A stretch of 64,000 nt of DNA, from assembly GCA_009733575.1 (NCBI GenBank), contig ML769395.1:374987-438986 (forward strand). The letters run 5' to 3'. Of this stretch, positions 45,867-57,196 are shown in pieces. A model generated the notes under the pieces. The model saw nothing but the letters and a program-made list of their open reading frames with translations, searched no databases and had not been told where the DNA came from. The stretch's first letter is position 1; every line of letters begins with the position of its first letter. A program made the translations under genes and the position numbers. This DNA is from Gymnopus androsaceus JB14 (lineage: Eukaryota > Basidiomycota > Agaricomycetes > Agaricales > Omphalotaceae).

Positions 45867-47411
45867 ATGTCAGGTTTCGAATACAACGCGAACCTCGTCG
45901 ACGAGAACGTAAGTTAATTAAATGTTAATTGACGCGTCGTTGGTACTGATTTAATTTAATTTAATTTTGTAATATATTTTAGTCTCAAGAGGATTTTCTT
46001 GCTGACTTAGACGATTTCCTTGGGAAAATGAATGCAGAGAACGAGAGCCTCGGGAATGTTTCGTACGTTGAGATTATTCGAGCTTCCGGCCACTGCTTAT
46101 AATTTCTTTTCCAGAGCTCGACCAAGCAACTACCGTGGCGTGTATAACATGGCTACAGGAGCTGGAGACCACAAGTATGTCTAACTTTCTTTGATCTTCG
46201 CCATTCCAACCCCATTGACATCCTGCAGCGGCCACTCATATCCTACGAACCAATTATATTCAACCAATATACCACAATCGCAAGAGCATCTGCTCCGCTA
46301 TACCCATTACGACTCCAATTTCCCATCCAATTACCCTACCATAGGCCCGAGTGGCGGATATTTCTCCACCACCGCCTCTCCGATCTATACTTCACACCCA
46401 GTCGACCATTCCACAGGCACGTTTGAGTCACCAACCAACTCCAACCCCATGATGCATTATCCCTCTGCTCCCTCATCCAATATGAGGTTGACCCAATCCA
46501 CGCCACCCTCCAACTCCATGCCGGCTTCCTCATCTGAGTCGATGCACAACTTCAAATTTATAAATTACAAGTATTCAACTCCTCCTCCAGCCAGCACTTC
46601 TAACACAGACCAGCTACCCTTCACGCTGCCTACCGCCCCGTCCAGCTCCATGCAGGCAAACTATTCATTTAAATCGAGCCTCGGAAACAGGAATCTTCAG
46701 CACTCGTCATCTCTCAGCTTCGTAGAAGGGCGCCTATCGTCGAATGAGCCTAGTGTCCATGCGGGTATCGACCAGCTTCTGCAATGGGAGAATTTCCAGG
46801 CCAGTGTCTCAACTGCGGAAGACGATATGGACACAAACTATACTCCTTCATCAGCCCTTTCACCTTCCGACTGCGTCGAGCACGACGCAAATCCGTTGGG
46901 ACCTAATCGTCGCCAGACTACCAAGTATAAAGCGCTGACACCGTACGGTTCCAAGACTGGTACCCAAAAGCGTCCAAGGAAGCCAGTCGGCGTCCACGAA
47001 GCTGATTTCATCGCCGTCCAGGATAAATTTACCAATCGAACCTGTCGCTGGGTTTTATCCAAAGACGATGCAGGCAACGCGGTTCAATACTGCGCCTATG
47101 ACTTTGGCAAGAATATGAACAAAAAATCAGTTTCTGTTCATGCGCATTCCCATAGAAAGGACGAACAGGATAGTAATCATCACTGTCAATGGGATGGGTG
47201 TAAGACCTCCAAGGGGATGAAGAAGGAGTCTTTCCTACGGCACTTTATATTGCATTCCCCGATCCGCATATTGTGCTTGAGATGCGGTGCGACCCTGGCA
47301 AGGATTGACGAGGAAAAAAGACACAGAGATAATAAATGCGAGGATAATCAAGCAAGGCATCCGGAAATGCTTCTAGAGGCCCGCGGACGATACGACGAAG
47401 TTCTAAACTAG
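45867..47411 (+). CDS. zinc-finger-like transcription regulator
   Basis: Four exons: 45867-45908, 45983-46062, 46115-46174 and 46229-47411; phases agree and the product is 454 residues. The N-terminus is acidic (DFLADLDDFLGKMNAE), followed by about 200 residues rich in Ser, Pro, Thr and Tyr, typical of activation regions. A basic stretch KRPRKPVG precedes the C-terminal Cys/His block, about residues 330-445. That block has three candidate zinc sites: CRWVL with CAYD and HAHSH; CQWDGC with RHFILH (C2H2-like, C-x4-C and H-x3-H); and CLRCG with RHRDNKC. The spacing is not that of a standard C2H2 array, so this is a diverged fungal type. Expected role: nuclear DNA binding. Its first exon is duplicated at 41895-41936. 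Confidence 0.8.
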
Positions 47412-48067
47412 GCATTCGATCGATCCTCTGTTCATGGTACTTTTATTTTCTGTTGGTAAATATTCCAAGAAGGACTACTATTACCTGTGTACTTCATGCT
47501 ATTTCTTATGCAACATCTTTCCCTACCCAAAAGTGAAGATGAACGCGGGAGACACGTCTCGACTGCATTGATTATTGTTCGGCGATGATATTCAGCGCTT
47601 GGAACCGTGGGCTGATCTCAGCTTCGAGGAACAAGGAACGCGTTCCTTGCTTCTTTCAACCATCATCATGGCGTGTTATTGGCGTTCAGTTCGCCTTTCA
47701 TTTTTAACACCTTGAATATTATACTCATTCTAGTTCCGCTTCATTACCAAGATTTCATGGGAGAATGGAGAGGTGAATGATCTTGATGAAGATGTAGACG
47801 ATATTCGGAAGGCGTAGTTCAAGGTGCACAGAAAGCATACAATGATCGATTGCAGGAGGCTCATTCGCTTCCTGACATTCCTTCAAGTACTCAGCACGAT
47901 TCATTCCATCAACGAAAAACCCGGCGTTGATTATTGTGGAGGCTCTACCAACGACCTTCTAAGTTGTTAGAGCACGTTCCAACGTAACTTTTCAGAAAGT
48001 GAATGTTCGCTTAGTCCTAGAGGAGGATGAAAATATTGGAACCACGGTACCGCTGTAAACTGTTCAA
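47412..48067. other. intergenic, no gene recognised
   Basis: Contains the 3' flank of the regulator gene. Short broken frames only. Confidence 0.5.
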
Positions 48068-48460
48068 CTTGAATGGACTTCTTTCCCAACAGCTCTATTC
48101 TACCAAGGATCCGGTCCTTCGAGCCCAAACTCGCTTCTTTATAAACTGAAGGTCGGTTCGAGAATTGGAGGAAGTATTAAGCGGATTTAAAGACATGAGA
48201 TTCGTTCAAGGCTAGGTTTTACGAGGTTAGTAGAACAGTTGCGATCAGTCAGCTTTGTTTATTTAATGGTCATTATAATAGACATACCAGAGATTATCAT
48301 CCCGATTTGCAAAGGCGCGAGAGGACTCCGAAGGAGCTCCAGGCTAGCGCTGCGGAATAGCTCACAATTAATCTATGATACAACTACTTTCCCTCCATGT
48401 ATCAACAAAAATGTGTATATTAATTACAAACTTTTGATTTCGGATTTATCCAGAAAATTC
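48068..48460 (+). pseudogene. partial glutathione transferase copy
   Basis: Aligns in inverse orientation to the gene at 4373-5359. The match starts near the LLEFVADLFP codons, includes CCAAGGATCCGGTCCTTCGA, and has a large internal deletion. It resumes at the RFERWRKYWADLKARDSFKA region, still carries the last intron (GAGGTTAGTAGAAC), the last exon and about 90 bases of 3' flank. Retained intron and flank show DNA-level duplication, not a retrocopy. Confidence 0.85.
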
Positions 48461-48521
48461 TTGAGCAGTGCAGATATGGTTCATTTGCAGTGCAGACTCT
48501 AATACTTCGTTGTTCTGTTAG

Positions 48522-48558
48522 GTTCTGGGAAAGTGTCAGGGCGTTGACTGTTCAGTGG
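48522..48558 (+). pseudogene. relic of the esterase last exon
   Basis: Reads FWESVRALTVQW after an acceptor-like TGTTAG. It matches the last exon of both esterases (FWESVGELTGQ), but the stop is lost. Confidence 0.65.
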
Positions 48559-48958
48559 ATATTAGTGAATCAGGTAGTCTTTTGGGTGAGCTATGAACTA
48601 TAAACTCCTGTCGATGTTACGCTGAAATCAAGCGCTTCTAATAATCAACGAGTGCTCATTAGACACTCAAATTTGAGCCGAAAATGAATATTTTTCAGCA
48701 ATTTTAACCCGGAACGTAACGACAAAAGAATCTTGAGTTTTCTGATTTTCCGCCAACCACTTGTATAGATCTGCAAAATAAGAACCGCGTTGAAAACGTT
48801 CGAGCGGGAGAATTTCTACTACATAGTGCAACATGCTTTCAAACGAACGTATGATACACAAACCTACTACCCAAACAAAAGTCGTTAATCAATGTTCATT
48901 ATATATGATCAAGTCAAGGTAAGCATTCGCAGCCCATTCCGCTTTCTTGGATGAGCAT

Positions 48959-49568
48959 TTAAAGTGTAACTGGCACAGCAAATGCATCAGAGACAGTCTT
49001 AGAATGTCACAAGTATGAAAAAACGTACTGGGGATACAGCCGATGGAAATAACGCCACCGAAACTGTTATCAGTGCAGCAGACAGTTTGAGCGGAGCTGT
49101 ACAGGAAGAGCAGGGTAAAAAGTCATTTTCTCAAATGTTGTTGATGAGAAGAGGAAAACACCGACCAAGAGCTGCTGCCAACGACGATGCCGATGGGGTC
49201 ACATGTTACACCGATGAGGACATCGGCAGCGGGGAGTGCAACACCCAGCGTTTCGAGAAGGAGAGCAATAACGGGGTCAAGAACAGTTCCAGTAGAATCG
49301 CAGCATTGAAGGGACCCGGTCGAACAGCTAGTAGGCGAGCCTGAGGGGCTCGACCTTTTAGCACCTATAAAGTCGTTTCAGTGGGAACTACCTAGACGAG
49401 GTCAAGAAGAGAAGACGTGCCATATGAGGGAGTCCCGCTTCGCTTCTGAGGAGGAAGAGGAGTAAGTCCACGGGCCAACCGCTCCCCGTTAGTTTCCCGG
49501 GACGGCGACGCAGAGACAGAAGCAACCGCAACAGTGAACGCAACAGCGAGAACAGAGGTGAACTTCAT
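48959..49568 (-). CDS. class I hydrophobin, divergent member with a different intron set
   Basis: Proposed exons 49472-49568, 49166-49364, 49029-49096 and 48959-48969 sum to 375 bases, 124 residues, with all phases consistent. The signal peptide MKFTSVLAVAFTVAVASVSA is followed by a basic linker. Cysteines follow C-x6-CC-x32-C-x11-C-x5-CC-x12-C (SCSTGSLQCCDSTG, GVTCDPIG, CSAQTVCCTDN, IGCIPITL). It shares the intron inside the fifth-Cys codon with the array members. It lacks the intron after NSFG and instead has one just before the last three residues, plus an N-terminal intron with a weak GTGGAC donor. That first intron is the least certain part; without it the frame breaks. Confidence 0.75.
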
Positions 49569-50819
49569 GACTGTTATTCGTGTGGTTCTAGGGGGCTATC
49601 GAATGCGTTTACGAGGCAGCCATATTTATATCGAATTCTTCTAAGCGGTGTCAAGTTGTCAATTCGTGAAAAATATTAAAACATTTCATTTCTCGGAGGC
49701 TATCATCCCAATCACGGTCACAGCAGAGAAGACATAAAGTGACCGGGGTCCATCACGCAGGCGTTCCATGTCAAGTTCAGGTACAGTGCGTTGCATCGAA
49801 ATCGGGAAGTCAGGATTCTATTTCTGACTTGAAATTATAATGACGCAGAACTTCGCCGAAGTGTTTGCGCGCCACAATCTGCATACCGTGGCAATTGCAG
49901 TTGAATCAGTTGAATCAGAATTTACTGGAGTCCGGCCAAACTTGACGTCTGAAGGAACCAGCATTACCATACATAGAGTCGTGCTGAAGACTGACGTGGA
50001 ATCAGGACGAGGATAGGTATCAGGCAGCGAATCGCAGTGTACAACATGGGACATTTGATGCAGCCACTGGGTACTGACTTGGCAAAGCGGCGCCGAGATG
50101 GGTTAAAAATCAAGAGTACCTTTCGGTTAGCATCTGGAGCAGTATTGTGAGCTCGAGATATCTTTGGCTGTATAGCAAGGTTCCTCAGCAAGAGACAGCG
50201 ACGTACTGACGTTCAGGACTCGGACGTACCTGTGAAATAGAGGACCCGAAATCTCCAGCTTGATGTACAAGCTGTGGACGTTGTACTCATTTCTGAAAGG
50301 ATTCGGACCGCAAAGATGAGCGTCATGTTCCTGATTTCGCTGTCCAAGATCTGAGCTAGCTTGAAAAATCGTTTGCATCGTCTTCTAGACAGAATGATTT
50401 GAAACAATTTCAATAGATTTCTCGTCATGGCCGAAAACATTGAGAAAGAAGGGGTTGCAGCCTGAGGAGGGTGCCTGGAAGATAAGAAGAACTACTTGTA
50501 GCACCCAAGAGCCAAGGTCTTGGTGCACATAGAGAAGGAAGAACGGTACTTAGTATTAGAAGTCACGAGATATCACGGCAATGACCCTGAGAAAAAAAGT
50601 TACAGTATACAGTGCCAGTGCGAAGCTCAGTCATATTGATGCCAGTATCCCTTTTTTGAGTGAATAGTTTGAGTGAATAGAACGATAGATGTTGAAAAAT
50701 ACATCTTATTTGCGAGTTCCCATGACTAGGCTTCTTCCTCTCTAGTTGCGGTTTAGACGCCTGCGAAGGTGATCACATTTGGCACATATACTTTCGATCT
50801 CGAATGCAGATATGTAGTA
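49569..50819. other. intergenic, no confident gene
   Basis: A minus-strand stretch at about 50100-50440 has a 75-codon frame beginning MFSAMTRNLLKLFQII and possible splice sites. No family resemblance or second supporting copy is seen. The rest is promoter of the 49.5-kb hydrophobin and unassigned sequence. Confidence 0.45.
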
Positions 50820-51717
50820 CACCCATTGTATCAAATTTGGGAGGGATCTCTACATCAATGAGTGCGTACATTCCGTCCTTGTCGATGATGCTCATTAGAT
50901 TTAACTACGTAGTGCTAGCCTTTGAGTTCTAAGGCCCTTCCTCGACTCAACACGTCGGCGTCAGATGATTCTTGTACGTTTCCGGAAAGGCAATTATAAC
51001 TACCAACTTGTGTCCCGAGATGCGACTTTTGTCCCTGGACTCCCATGCGAGTTTTAACAAAGACCGTTGTAGGCAGTGGTGGTGCACCACCTCTGAGGCA
51101 TTGAGGATTACTGGGCATGATCGGGTGTACGAAGATCAAGCACATCGTCATTGTGTCATGCAATACTCATTTTTTGTCTTATTTTATCAAAACTCAAGGC
51201 ATGGAAGGGTTTATGTACCTCATGGTCTCGCTCTTCTTCACCCTGCTCATTACAGTGACGAAAAAGCTCTTGCAGCTCTTGTTAGCTCGTGCCAAACTTG
51301 CCAAAAGCCTTCTCGATCTCAGCTTGACTGACCGATCGGTGTCGAGGTCGAGGTCGACAATCACTGGCTCGAAAATCCCTCACCATTTGTTCCGATGGAA
51401 TTGGGCATGATGAAAGTCCGGATGTGGATGGAAGGGCAGATGGAATTCTTTACTCCGGAGATTTATGTTTACTACTCGAAGTAACCGTGCTGATTGGCCG
51501 AGACACGGTCAAAGCGTTTCTTACGAGTCTTTACATTTCATTCCATGGAGAGATATTATCCAACAAACATTCCGAATCGCGATATACGGCACATACTGAT
51601 CCAAAATACTAGTAACGCCCCACGGAGATCATCACAGATCTCAATAAACTAAATAGGCATTTTTTCGTTACAACATTGGAGTTGAGCTCTGGGCTGAACC
51701 GCTGCAATTTTGGGTGC
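50820..51717. repeat. modules F (partial) and G, copy 4
   Basis: Same order as at 12.9-14.07 kb and leads into a minus-strand hydrophobin. The F part keeps MSIIDKDGMYALIDVEIPP on the minus strand. No intact gene. Confidence 0.6.
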
Positions 51718-52162
51718 TCAAAGAGTAACAGGGACACAGCCGATGGAAATGAGTCCACCTAAGAAAGATAAGCATCCGAATCAAGACACAGGTATTCGAA
51801 GAGATTGAGGCATAATCATACCGTGGCTGTTGTCCTCACAGCAGACAGCTTGGGCAGAGCTATGGGGGGGATGAGTATGTACTCAGATGTGTGCATGTCT
51901 AGAAAACTTACCAGCTACCACCAGAAGCGCCAATGACAGTGATGGGCGAGCAAGTAAGACCAACAAGGACATTTAAGTCCTGAAGAACAATGCCAAGAAG
52001 GCCAAGGAGGGCGGTAGCGCTAGAGCTCGAAGCGGACTCAGTGGTATTGCAGCACTGAACAGGACCAGTGGTGCAGGAGCTGGCTGGCTCGTTGCGGAGT
52101 GTAGGTGTGGCGACTGCAAGAGTTGCCAGAGCGGCGGAGACCAAGGCGAGTTTGAACTGCAT
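51718..52162 (-). CDS. class I hydrophobin (intact)
   Basis: Exons 51912-52162, 51822-51859 and 51718-51758 total 330 bases, 109 residues. The signal peptide [20 protein letters not shown] is followed by a shorter linker (TLRNEP) than in the 31-kb member. Cysteines: [19 protein letters not shown], then [14 protein letters not shown] across the intron, and IGCVPVTL with stop. Exon 3 starts at GTGGACTCATTTCC as in the other members. TATA box at 52254-52260. It has module D on its 5' side and G on its 3' side. Function as for other secreted class I hydrophobins. Confidence 0.92.
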
Positions 52163-52253
52163 AATGAGTAGAAAGTTGAGTAGAGAGAGCTGAGTACTAG
52201 AACGACGGTTTTTTGGTTGTTCGAGCAAAGAATCCTATCGATCGTGAGAACCC

Positions 52254-52260
52254 TTTTATA
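52254..52260 (-). promoter_or_regulatory. TATA box of the hydrophobin at 51718-52162
   Basis: AGGTATAAAAGGGTT on the minus strand, 92-98 bases before the ATG, followed by a GATAGGATTCTT block. Confidence 0.68.
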
Positions 52261-52636
52261 CCTTTTGCTAGGCGAAAATATCAAGGAGTACCCCACGCTA
52301 ACTAAGGCATTGTAGCGGGCTGCAGACAGAAGCCTGACCTCAGAATGAACATGTCTTCAATCTCAGGAGAATCCTGTTCAAGTGGAGCAACAGGTTTTAA
52401 AGATTTGATATTGAAGTGGAGCTCTTATGAATGTAAACCATTTACCTACATCTAACCGTTTCGTTCCTGGATGTAGCTCGGAAATGAGGCATCGGGAGAC
52501 AGACGGGATTTTTCATTCCTAGTGACACAATTAGGAAAATTGAGGAAAAATCGATTGAAAGCAGGTCCGACAACCTGGGTGACGGGAAGGAAGTCTGTGT
52601 GACTCTTGAAAGATGCTACATAGAGAAAATGATCTA

Positions 52637-52872
52637 CAGTAAGTTGCATTGAAAACGTTATCCGAGATCTGAAGACCTTGTTTATGTATGTTTGCTTGAC
52701 CAGCTGCATACATTTACTGTATTATCATTTGCGCACTTACAAGTTTCAATTAGCGAGCTGCCGTTGTAAGTGCGCGAATGATAATACAGTAAATGTATTG
52801 CCAGCTGTCAAGCAAACATACATAAACAAGGTCTTCAGAATCTTCGACTAACGTTTTCAATGCAACTTACTG
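52637..52872. mobile_element. 236-base foldback MITE, Tc1/mariner-like
   Basis: The two arms (about 100 bases each) are near-perfect inverted repeats starting CAGTAAGTTGCATTG, with a central loop of about 20 bases. Flanks are TA (52635-52636 and 52873-52874). Modules D at 14993 and 25084 have the uninterrupted GATCTACTCCTTGCC. A TA target and CAGT ends are hallmarks of Tc1/mariner-type MITEs. Confidence 0.92.
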
Positions 52873-54374
52873 TACTCCTTGCCAGGCTTGCCTCAATTCC
52901 GGGAGATTAATTTCCTTCAATATGAGCTTCGTTGAATTCAGAATATTTTGCACCTTGTGCATTCATAGTGAATAAGATGCTGCTTCGAAGACACCAGCGA
53001 CCAACCATGATTGAGCGAAGAGTATAATTCTGGAAATCTAAAATAGTCATTTTTCCTAAATAAAAAAAAAAAAACCTAAACGTAAACGTCCGACTTGAGC
53101 TTGCGTCCAACCGTGTCTGTTTACCTTGTGATAGCATGAGATCAATGGCATGTCAATGGGTGGGGAACGAACGCACCCGTGATCCGTCAACAACTGTCTT
53201 TAAGGCACAGTACAGTGAATGCAGACTGTCACTGAATACCGATCGCGATTCATGGACTCGAAAGCTGTAGAAAGCCTCAATAAACCCAAATGGGTGCGCG
53301 GATGACGTCGGAGGCGCGATTTCTCTCTGTTTGTCCAAACGAGAGGTGTCGAGCGCCGCGGATGACCGACGTCAAGATGATTGCAAACCTGCTGAGGTTG
53401 AGAACGAAAACTGACCTATCAAGAATGGGAGGTCGGTACCAAACGCGTAAGAACGGAGATGATAGAATGATATCTATCTTTCATGTCTATTACATCCCCG
53501 TCCATTCACCGTTCTACCAAGTTCATCTCTTTGTTGGATCACCTACGACCAGCAGCGCAATTCAACGTGAAATTTAGACGGAGTCAATTGACGTAGTTGA
53601 GTATATGACTGAAGAGCCAAACACGTTTGAACTGCATGTCATGAATCATGGATGACGATCGGTGACCGCCTCATTACCGGGATACAGAGGGTAAACTTCA
53701 CCCTGGAGAAAGCAGAAAGAGGCAAATCCAGTTTCCACATACCGGAATATACATTTTAGTAGTAGGAGAACACTGTAAACAGATATCTATCGATAGATAT
53801 CTTTTAACTGACTTTCCACCGCTTCCGCGGACAACTTGAAGGGAAGAAGGATCAGGAGGGTGATAAGTTTTTCTTCTTTTGCAGCAATGGCAGAGTGCAC
53901 GTATCTCGTTTCGCTTCCGAAGGTTTGCTATTATTTACCGTGCTCATCTCAGTGAAAGCTCTTGCAGCCCTTGCTACTCCCTGCGAAGCTAATACCGGCC
54001 TTGCCACAAAACCCTTCGCGATCTTAACTTGACTGCCTAATCGGACCTAGGTGTTGGGGTCAACAAGCATAGGGTGAGTATCCTGCATGGGAATGGGGGA
54101 TCGATGAAGGTCCGCATGTGGTGGTGAAGGAACAGACGCGAGAGAGAGAAAGACTCAAGTCACATGATTGATTGATCCTGCGCGGGCCGATGTCAAAGCG
54201 TTCTCTACGAGGCCTTGTATCGTTACATTTCACTTCATCGATAATATCCAACAAGCAATATAAATCACGATCTGCCATATACACTGATCCAAATTACTAT
54301 TGATGGCCCGATCGACACAGCCCTCAGTAGATTACCAAGTATAGGAAATTCCCGCTACAGCATCGCAGTTGACC

Positions 54375-54830
54375 TCAGAGAGAAACGGGGACACAACCAA
54401 TGGAAATGAGTCCACCTAAGGAGAAAGAGACAAGCATCAGAAACAATGGTCTGGCATTCGAAGGAATTGAAACGTTAATCATACCGTGGCTGTTATCCTG
54501 ACAGCAGACAGCTTGGGCAGAGCTATGAGAAGATGAGTATGTAGTCAGATTCGTGTATGCCTAGAGAACCTACCAACTACTTCCCGAAGCACCAATGACG
54601 GTGATGGGAGAGCAAGTAAGACCGACATCAACGTTCAAGTTTTGGAGGACGATGCCAAGAAGGCCAAGGAGCAAGCCAACAGCAGGGTTAGATGCAGACT
54701 CAACAGAGTCACAACACTGAACACTTCCAGTGCTGCAGGAGCTGGCTGGCTCGCCGCCGCGGGGGAAAGCAGGTGTGGCAACCGCGAGAGTAGCAAGAGC
54801 GGCGGAGACAAAGGCAAGTTTGAACTGCAT
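54375..54830 (-). CDS. class I hydrophobin (intact)
   Basis: Exons 54574-54830, 54485-54522 and 54375-54415 total 336 bases, 111 residues. The signal peptide [20 protein letters not shown] is followed by AFPRGGEP, then [17 protein letters not shown]. The middle is [20 protein letters not shown] with TCSPIT, then [14 protein letters not shown] and IGCVPVSL. This copy is the closest intact relative of the broken gene at 14071-14536 and shows that the latter has two extra bases. TATA box near 54918-54924. The sequence upstream of the promoter switches abruptly into module D near 54935. Confidence 0.92.
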
Positions 54831-54917
54831 GGCGACTAGAGAGCTGATTAGAGAGCTGATTACTTGAACAACGGTTGCTGGTGGCTCGAGTGAAGAATCC
54901 TATGGATCTTGGGAACC

Positions 54918-54924
54918 TTTTATA
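54918..54924 (-). promoter_or_regulatory. TATA box of the hydrophobin at 54375-54830
   Basis: AAGGTATAAAAGGTT on the minus strand, about 90 bases upstream of the ATG. Confidence 0.66.
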
Positions 54925-54934
54925 CCTTTTTCCA

Positions 54935-56541
54935 GGGGAGACTAATTGAATGATCTTCATGGAATCGGAATGTGTTACACCTTCTAGATTCATGGTGAAT
55001 AACATGCTGCTTCGAAGACGCTAGCGACCATCTGTGATAAGAATAGAAAGTATGATTCTAGAAATCTAAAATACTATTACGGTCAATCTCCCCAAAAAAG
55101 AGTAAACCTAGATGTCCAACCGTGTCTGTTTACCTTGTGATAGCATAACACCAATGACACGAGTAGTGAGCGCACGCGTGATCGTCGAGGTACGGCAATG
55201 TATAGTGAATGCAGACTGTCACTCACTCAGTACCGATTCATGCATTTGGAAGATGTAGAAAGCCTCACTAAACCCAACCGGAGGCGCGATTTCCTGCTGT
55301 TTGTTCATGTTTCTGTTGAACGCGGATAATCGACAGGAATTCACATTAAAATAAGTGCAGCGGCCTTACTAGCTAAGGATGAAAACTGACCCATCGAAAG
55401 CGGAAAATTCCGTACCAAAGGCGTTAGAACGGAGTTTATAGAACGATGTCCATCTCTCATGTCCATCATATCCATGTCCAGTTCACCGTTCTTCCAAGTT
55501 CATCTCCTTGTCGGATCTCCTAAAACTGACGGTTGGTAGGCAGAAAGGTCATTGTTTAGACGGAGCGAGGAACTGACTCAAAAGTCGAATATGAATAACG
55601 ATCGGTGAACCGCTTCATTACCAGAATAGAGAGGGTAAACGTAAATTTCACCTTGGAGAAGAAAGAAACATCCACAAGTAAATCCGATTTCCACACACCG
55701 AAATATGCAAGTTAGTAGTAGTGCAACACTGTATATCTCGTACCGATAGATATTTCATCTGACTTCCACTGCTTCCGCGGACAACTTGATGTCTGTGAAG
55801 GGAAGAAGGATCAAGAAGGTACCAGTCGTATATTTTTGGGGATCTGAGGGTCATAGCAGCGAGAAGAGACGGGAAGATGGTCAGTCGGTATATGATCTGG
55901 GGTGAGTACGAAGTTCAAGCTCACCATCATTGTAATAATGCAGTCCCCCAATCTATCATGGCAGAGTGTAGTACTTACTTCCTTTGTACTTTCTCTTCCC
56001 AGGTTTTGCTCTTCTTTACCTTGCCCATCACAGTGACAAATAGGTGTTCCAGCCCTGGTAACCAGTGCCTGCGAAGCTAATGCCGAAAAACCTTTACGTT
56101 CTTATTAACTTGACAGACCGATAGGTGTTGAGATCAATAGCTCATATGCTCGAGAATGCCTCATCATGATCACCCTCATGCGAAGGAGCCCAAAGGCGAC
56201 CATGCATGGGAATAGCATGAACAATATGGTGGGCGAAAGGAAAATGGACTCTGAGAAAATCAGTCACATGATTCTTTGATCCGTCCAGCATCGCGCATGG
56301 TCAAAGCGTTTCTTACGAGAAGATTCAGAAATTGGCAAGCACTTGGGTACATTTCATTTCATGTAGATTAAGAGAGATTATATCAAACTAATAGTCCGAG
56401 TCACGATATACGGCCCATACTGATCCACATTACTATTACCGGCCCATGAGATCGCCACAGCTCTCAACAGACTACTATAGGCAATCTCCCACTATAGCAT
56501 TGCAGTTGAGCTCGAGGTTGAGCCGCCGCAATTTCGGGTGC
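54935..56541. repeat. modules D and E, copy 5
   Basis: Shorter D (54935-55690), then E (55690-56541), leading into the next hydrophobin. Decayed coding phrases only (for example MTLRSPKIYD on the minus strand). Confidence 0.6.
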
Positions 56542-56983
56542 TCAAAGAGTAACTGGGACGCAACCGATGGAAATGAGTCCACCTAAGAAGAAAGATGCAT
56601 TAGAATGGAGCAAAATCGGTCAAGAAAGACTGCAGGATCATACCGTGGCTGTTGTCCTGACAGCAGACAGCTTGGGCAGAGCTATGAGAGGATGAGTATG
56701 TACTCAGACGTGTGTATGCCCAGAAAACTTACCAGCTACCGCCAGCAGCGCCAATGACGGTGATGGGGGAACAAGTTAGACCGACATCAACGGTCAAGTC
56801 CTGAAGAACGATGCCTAGAAGGCCAAGGAGACCGGCAGCCGCAGAGCTAGAAGCGGGCTCGACGGTGTTGCAGCACTGAACGGGGCCAGTGCTGCAGGAG
56901 CTAGCTGGCTCGCCGCGGAGAGTAGGTGTGGCGACTGCGAGAGTAGCGAGAGCGGCGGAGACAAAGGCGAGTTTAAACTGCAT
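56542..56983 (-). CDS. class I hydrophobin (intact)
   Basis: Exons 56733-56983, 56644-56681 and 56542-56582 total 330 bases, 109 residues. The signal peptide [20 protein letters not shown] is followed by TLRGEP, then [17 protein letters not shown]. After [19 protein letters not shown] comes TCSPIT, then [14 protein letters not shown] and IGCVPVTL. The promoter differs from the other array members: the TATA box (57073-57079) sits in AAGTATAAAGACTC. Its 5' flank to about 57196 is an inverted duplicate of 63580-63784, in front of the hydrophobin at 63785. The two form a divergent pair around the tRNA ligase locus. Confidence 0.92.
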
Positions 56984-57072
56984 GACTAGTAGAGAGTTGA
57001 GTAGAGAGAACTGAGTACTTGAACGACGGTTGGTTGTTCGAGTGAAGAATCCCTGTCGAGTGTGCAAGAGTC

Positions 57073-57079
57073 TTTATAC
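57073..57079 (-). promoter_or_regulatory. TATA box of the hydrophobin at 56542-56983
   Basis: AAGTATAAAGACTC on the minus strand, about 92 bases before the ATG; the same motif occurs at 63692-63705 before the other arm's gene. Confidence 0.68.
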
Positions 57080-57196
57080 TTTGCCGACTGTATGGTGAGC
57101 ATGTAGTGACGAGCCATGTCGACCATTACTGCACCTTCCTCTGGCGCAGCAAGTACGCGGAGAGAATTGAAACCCGTCGGAGTGGAGCAATAAATT

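Larger units (their letters stand above)
37616..45982. repeat. direct tandem duplication of a 4-kb unit
   Basis: Unit 1 spans about 37616-42009 and unit 2 about 42010-45982. Each contains an upstream region, a carboxylesterase gene and exon 1 with intron 1 of the zinc-finger gene. The junction lies four bases into exon 2 of that gene (TTTTAGTCTC, then unit-start sequence). Copies differ by many small indels and some larger deletions in the upstream region. Confidence 0.85.
52163..54374. repeat. modules D and E, copy 4
   Basis: D (52430-53700) then E (53760-54374). D is interrupted by the foldback element at 52637-52872. E carries a perfect 22-base palindrome centred on ATCGAT at 53780-53801. 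Decayed coding phrases only. Confidence 0.6.

Noticed and set aside
49015..49344. 109-codon plus-strand frame
   Set aside because: It is the antisense of the divergent hydrophobin at 48959-49568, whose exons and cysteine pattern are clear.
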